Shown piece after piece: positions 63,661 to 64,000 of a stretch of DNA of 64,000 bases. Below the pieces are notes generated by a model that searched no databases, was not told where the DNA came from, and was given only the letters and a program-made list of their open reading frames with translations. Position 1 is the stretch's first letter. Each line of letters opens with the position of its first letter. This DNA comes from BOG-908 sp964242115 (GTDB taxonomy: Bacteria > Pseudomonadota > Alphaproteobacteria > Acetobacterales > Acetobacteraceae), in the NCBI GenBank assembly GCA_964242115.1, contig CAXSZX010000009.1, positions 1 to 64,000 of the forward strand, read 5' to 3'. The position numbers and the translations under genes were made by a program.

Positions 63661-64000
63661 ATGACCTACACAATCGAGGGCGCCACCGGCACGTGGGAGG
63701 TCGTCTGCGGCCTCGAAGTCCACGCGCAAGTCATCAGCCGCTCCAAACTTTTCTCGGGTGCAGCAACCGATTTCGGCAGCGCGCCGAACAGCCAGGTCAG
63801 CTTCATCGACGCGGCGTTCCCCGGCATGCTGCCGGTGCCCAACGAAGAATGCGTGGCGCAGGCCGTGCGCACCGGGCTCGGCCTCGCCGCGCAGATCAAC
63901 CTGGTCAGCCGATTCGACCGCAAGAACTACTTCTACGCCGACTTGCCGAACGGCTACCAGATCAGCCAGTTCGAACACCCCATCGTCGGCCGCGGCGAGG
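63661..64000 (+). CDS. gatB: aspartyl/glutamyl-tRNA amidotransferase subunit B (5' part)
   Basis: 113 codons before the window ends. GTWEVVCGLEVHAQVISRSK is the conserved N-terminal strand of GatB, LFSGAATDFGSAPNSQVSFI and AAFPGMLPVPNEECVAQAVR follow, then FDRKNYFYADLPNGYQISQF with the metal/kinase-site residues. It phosphorylates and amidates the misacylated tRNA. ATG at 63661. The rest lies beyond the window. Confidence 0.97.
   Translation, partial: MTYTIEGATGTWEVVCGLEVHAQVISRSKLFSGAATDFGSAPNSQVSFIDAAFPGMLPVPNEECVAQAVRTGLGLAAQINLVSRFDRKNYFYADLPNGYQISQFEHPIVGRGE

Overview
The window is GC-rich, densely packed bacterial chromosome. Gene content and order (ftsH-folP-glmM, ctaA next to tldD, gatCAB, an N-formylglutamate amidohydrolase, a PE-ligase-polymerase LigD beside Ku) point to an alphaproteobacterium, most likely Acetobacteraceae/Rhodospirillales. 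That placement is inference from family knowledge, not from a search. No phage, plasmid or CRISPR signal is visible.

Layout. 1-6 kb: 3' end of ftsH, then folP, glmM, a PhzF-like gene and a sulfotransferase-like gene. 6-13 kb: tRNA-Val(GAC), N-formylglutamate amidohydrolase, a Flp-type pilin whose start is displaced by a repeat, a candidate small RNA, a lytic transglycosylase and an RND efflux pair. 13-17 kb: chorismate mutase, glycosyltransferase, dapD, a TetR regulator and a stand-alone protein built from an RND-pump docking region. 17-25 kb: sulfotransferase, a two-gene ABC importer without a binding protein, a frameshifted membrane protein, an aldo/keto reductase. 25-31 kb: polyprenol-type glycosyltransferase, ctaA, tldD, SGNH hydrolase, retropepsin-like protease. 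31-37 kb: a decayed low-GC gene, DUF1810, SRPBCC, an ATM1-type ABC exporter and a Nudix gene preceded by tandem copies of its own start. 37-48 kb: carboxylesterase, the Ku/LigD end-joining locus with exonuclease III, a beta-propeller protein and glpX. 48-54 kb: stress-type genes (GlsB, YflT/DUF2382), a PAS-LuxR regulator, a cupin-MFS pair and a lipoprotein protease. 55-64 kb: acyl-CoA dehydrogenase, quinone reductase, a second beta-propeller protein, MBL hydrolase, ruvX and gatCAB (gatB runs off the end).

The dominant feature is an interspersed repeat, called here the arm-core repeat. There are about 36 complete, partial or decayed copies, roughly one per 1.8 kb and almost all intergenic. Each has two A/T-rich arms that are reverse complements of each other; each arm can itself fold into a hairpin, and a GC-rich core of 40-60 bp separates them. 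Cores fall into at least three classes and occur in both orientations. Copies usually begin at the base after a stop codon. In three convergent gene pairs (23451-23583, 44430-44566, 53616-53754) the element is the entire intergenic space. Other copies abut start codons (folP, chorismate mutase, Flp pilin, SGNH hydrolase) or supply a C-terminus (ruvX).

A second theme is tandem duplication of gene starts or gene junctions. The gatC/gatA junction is triplicated with a 95-bp period and a chain of ATGA overlaps. The RND pump start is duplicated with a 125-bp period. The Nudix start is preceded by three to four degenerate units of 101-108 bp.
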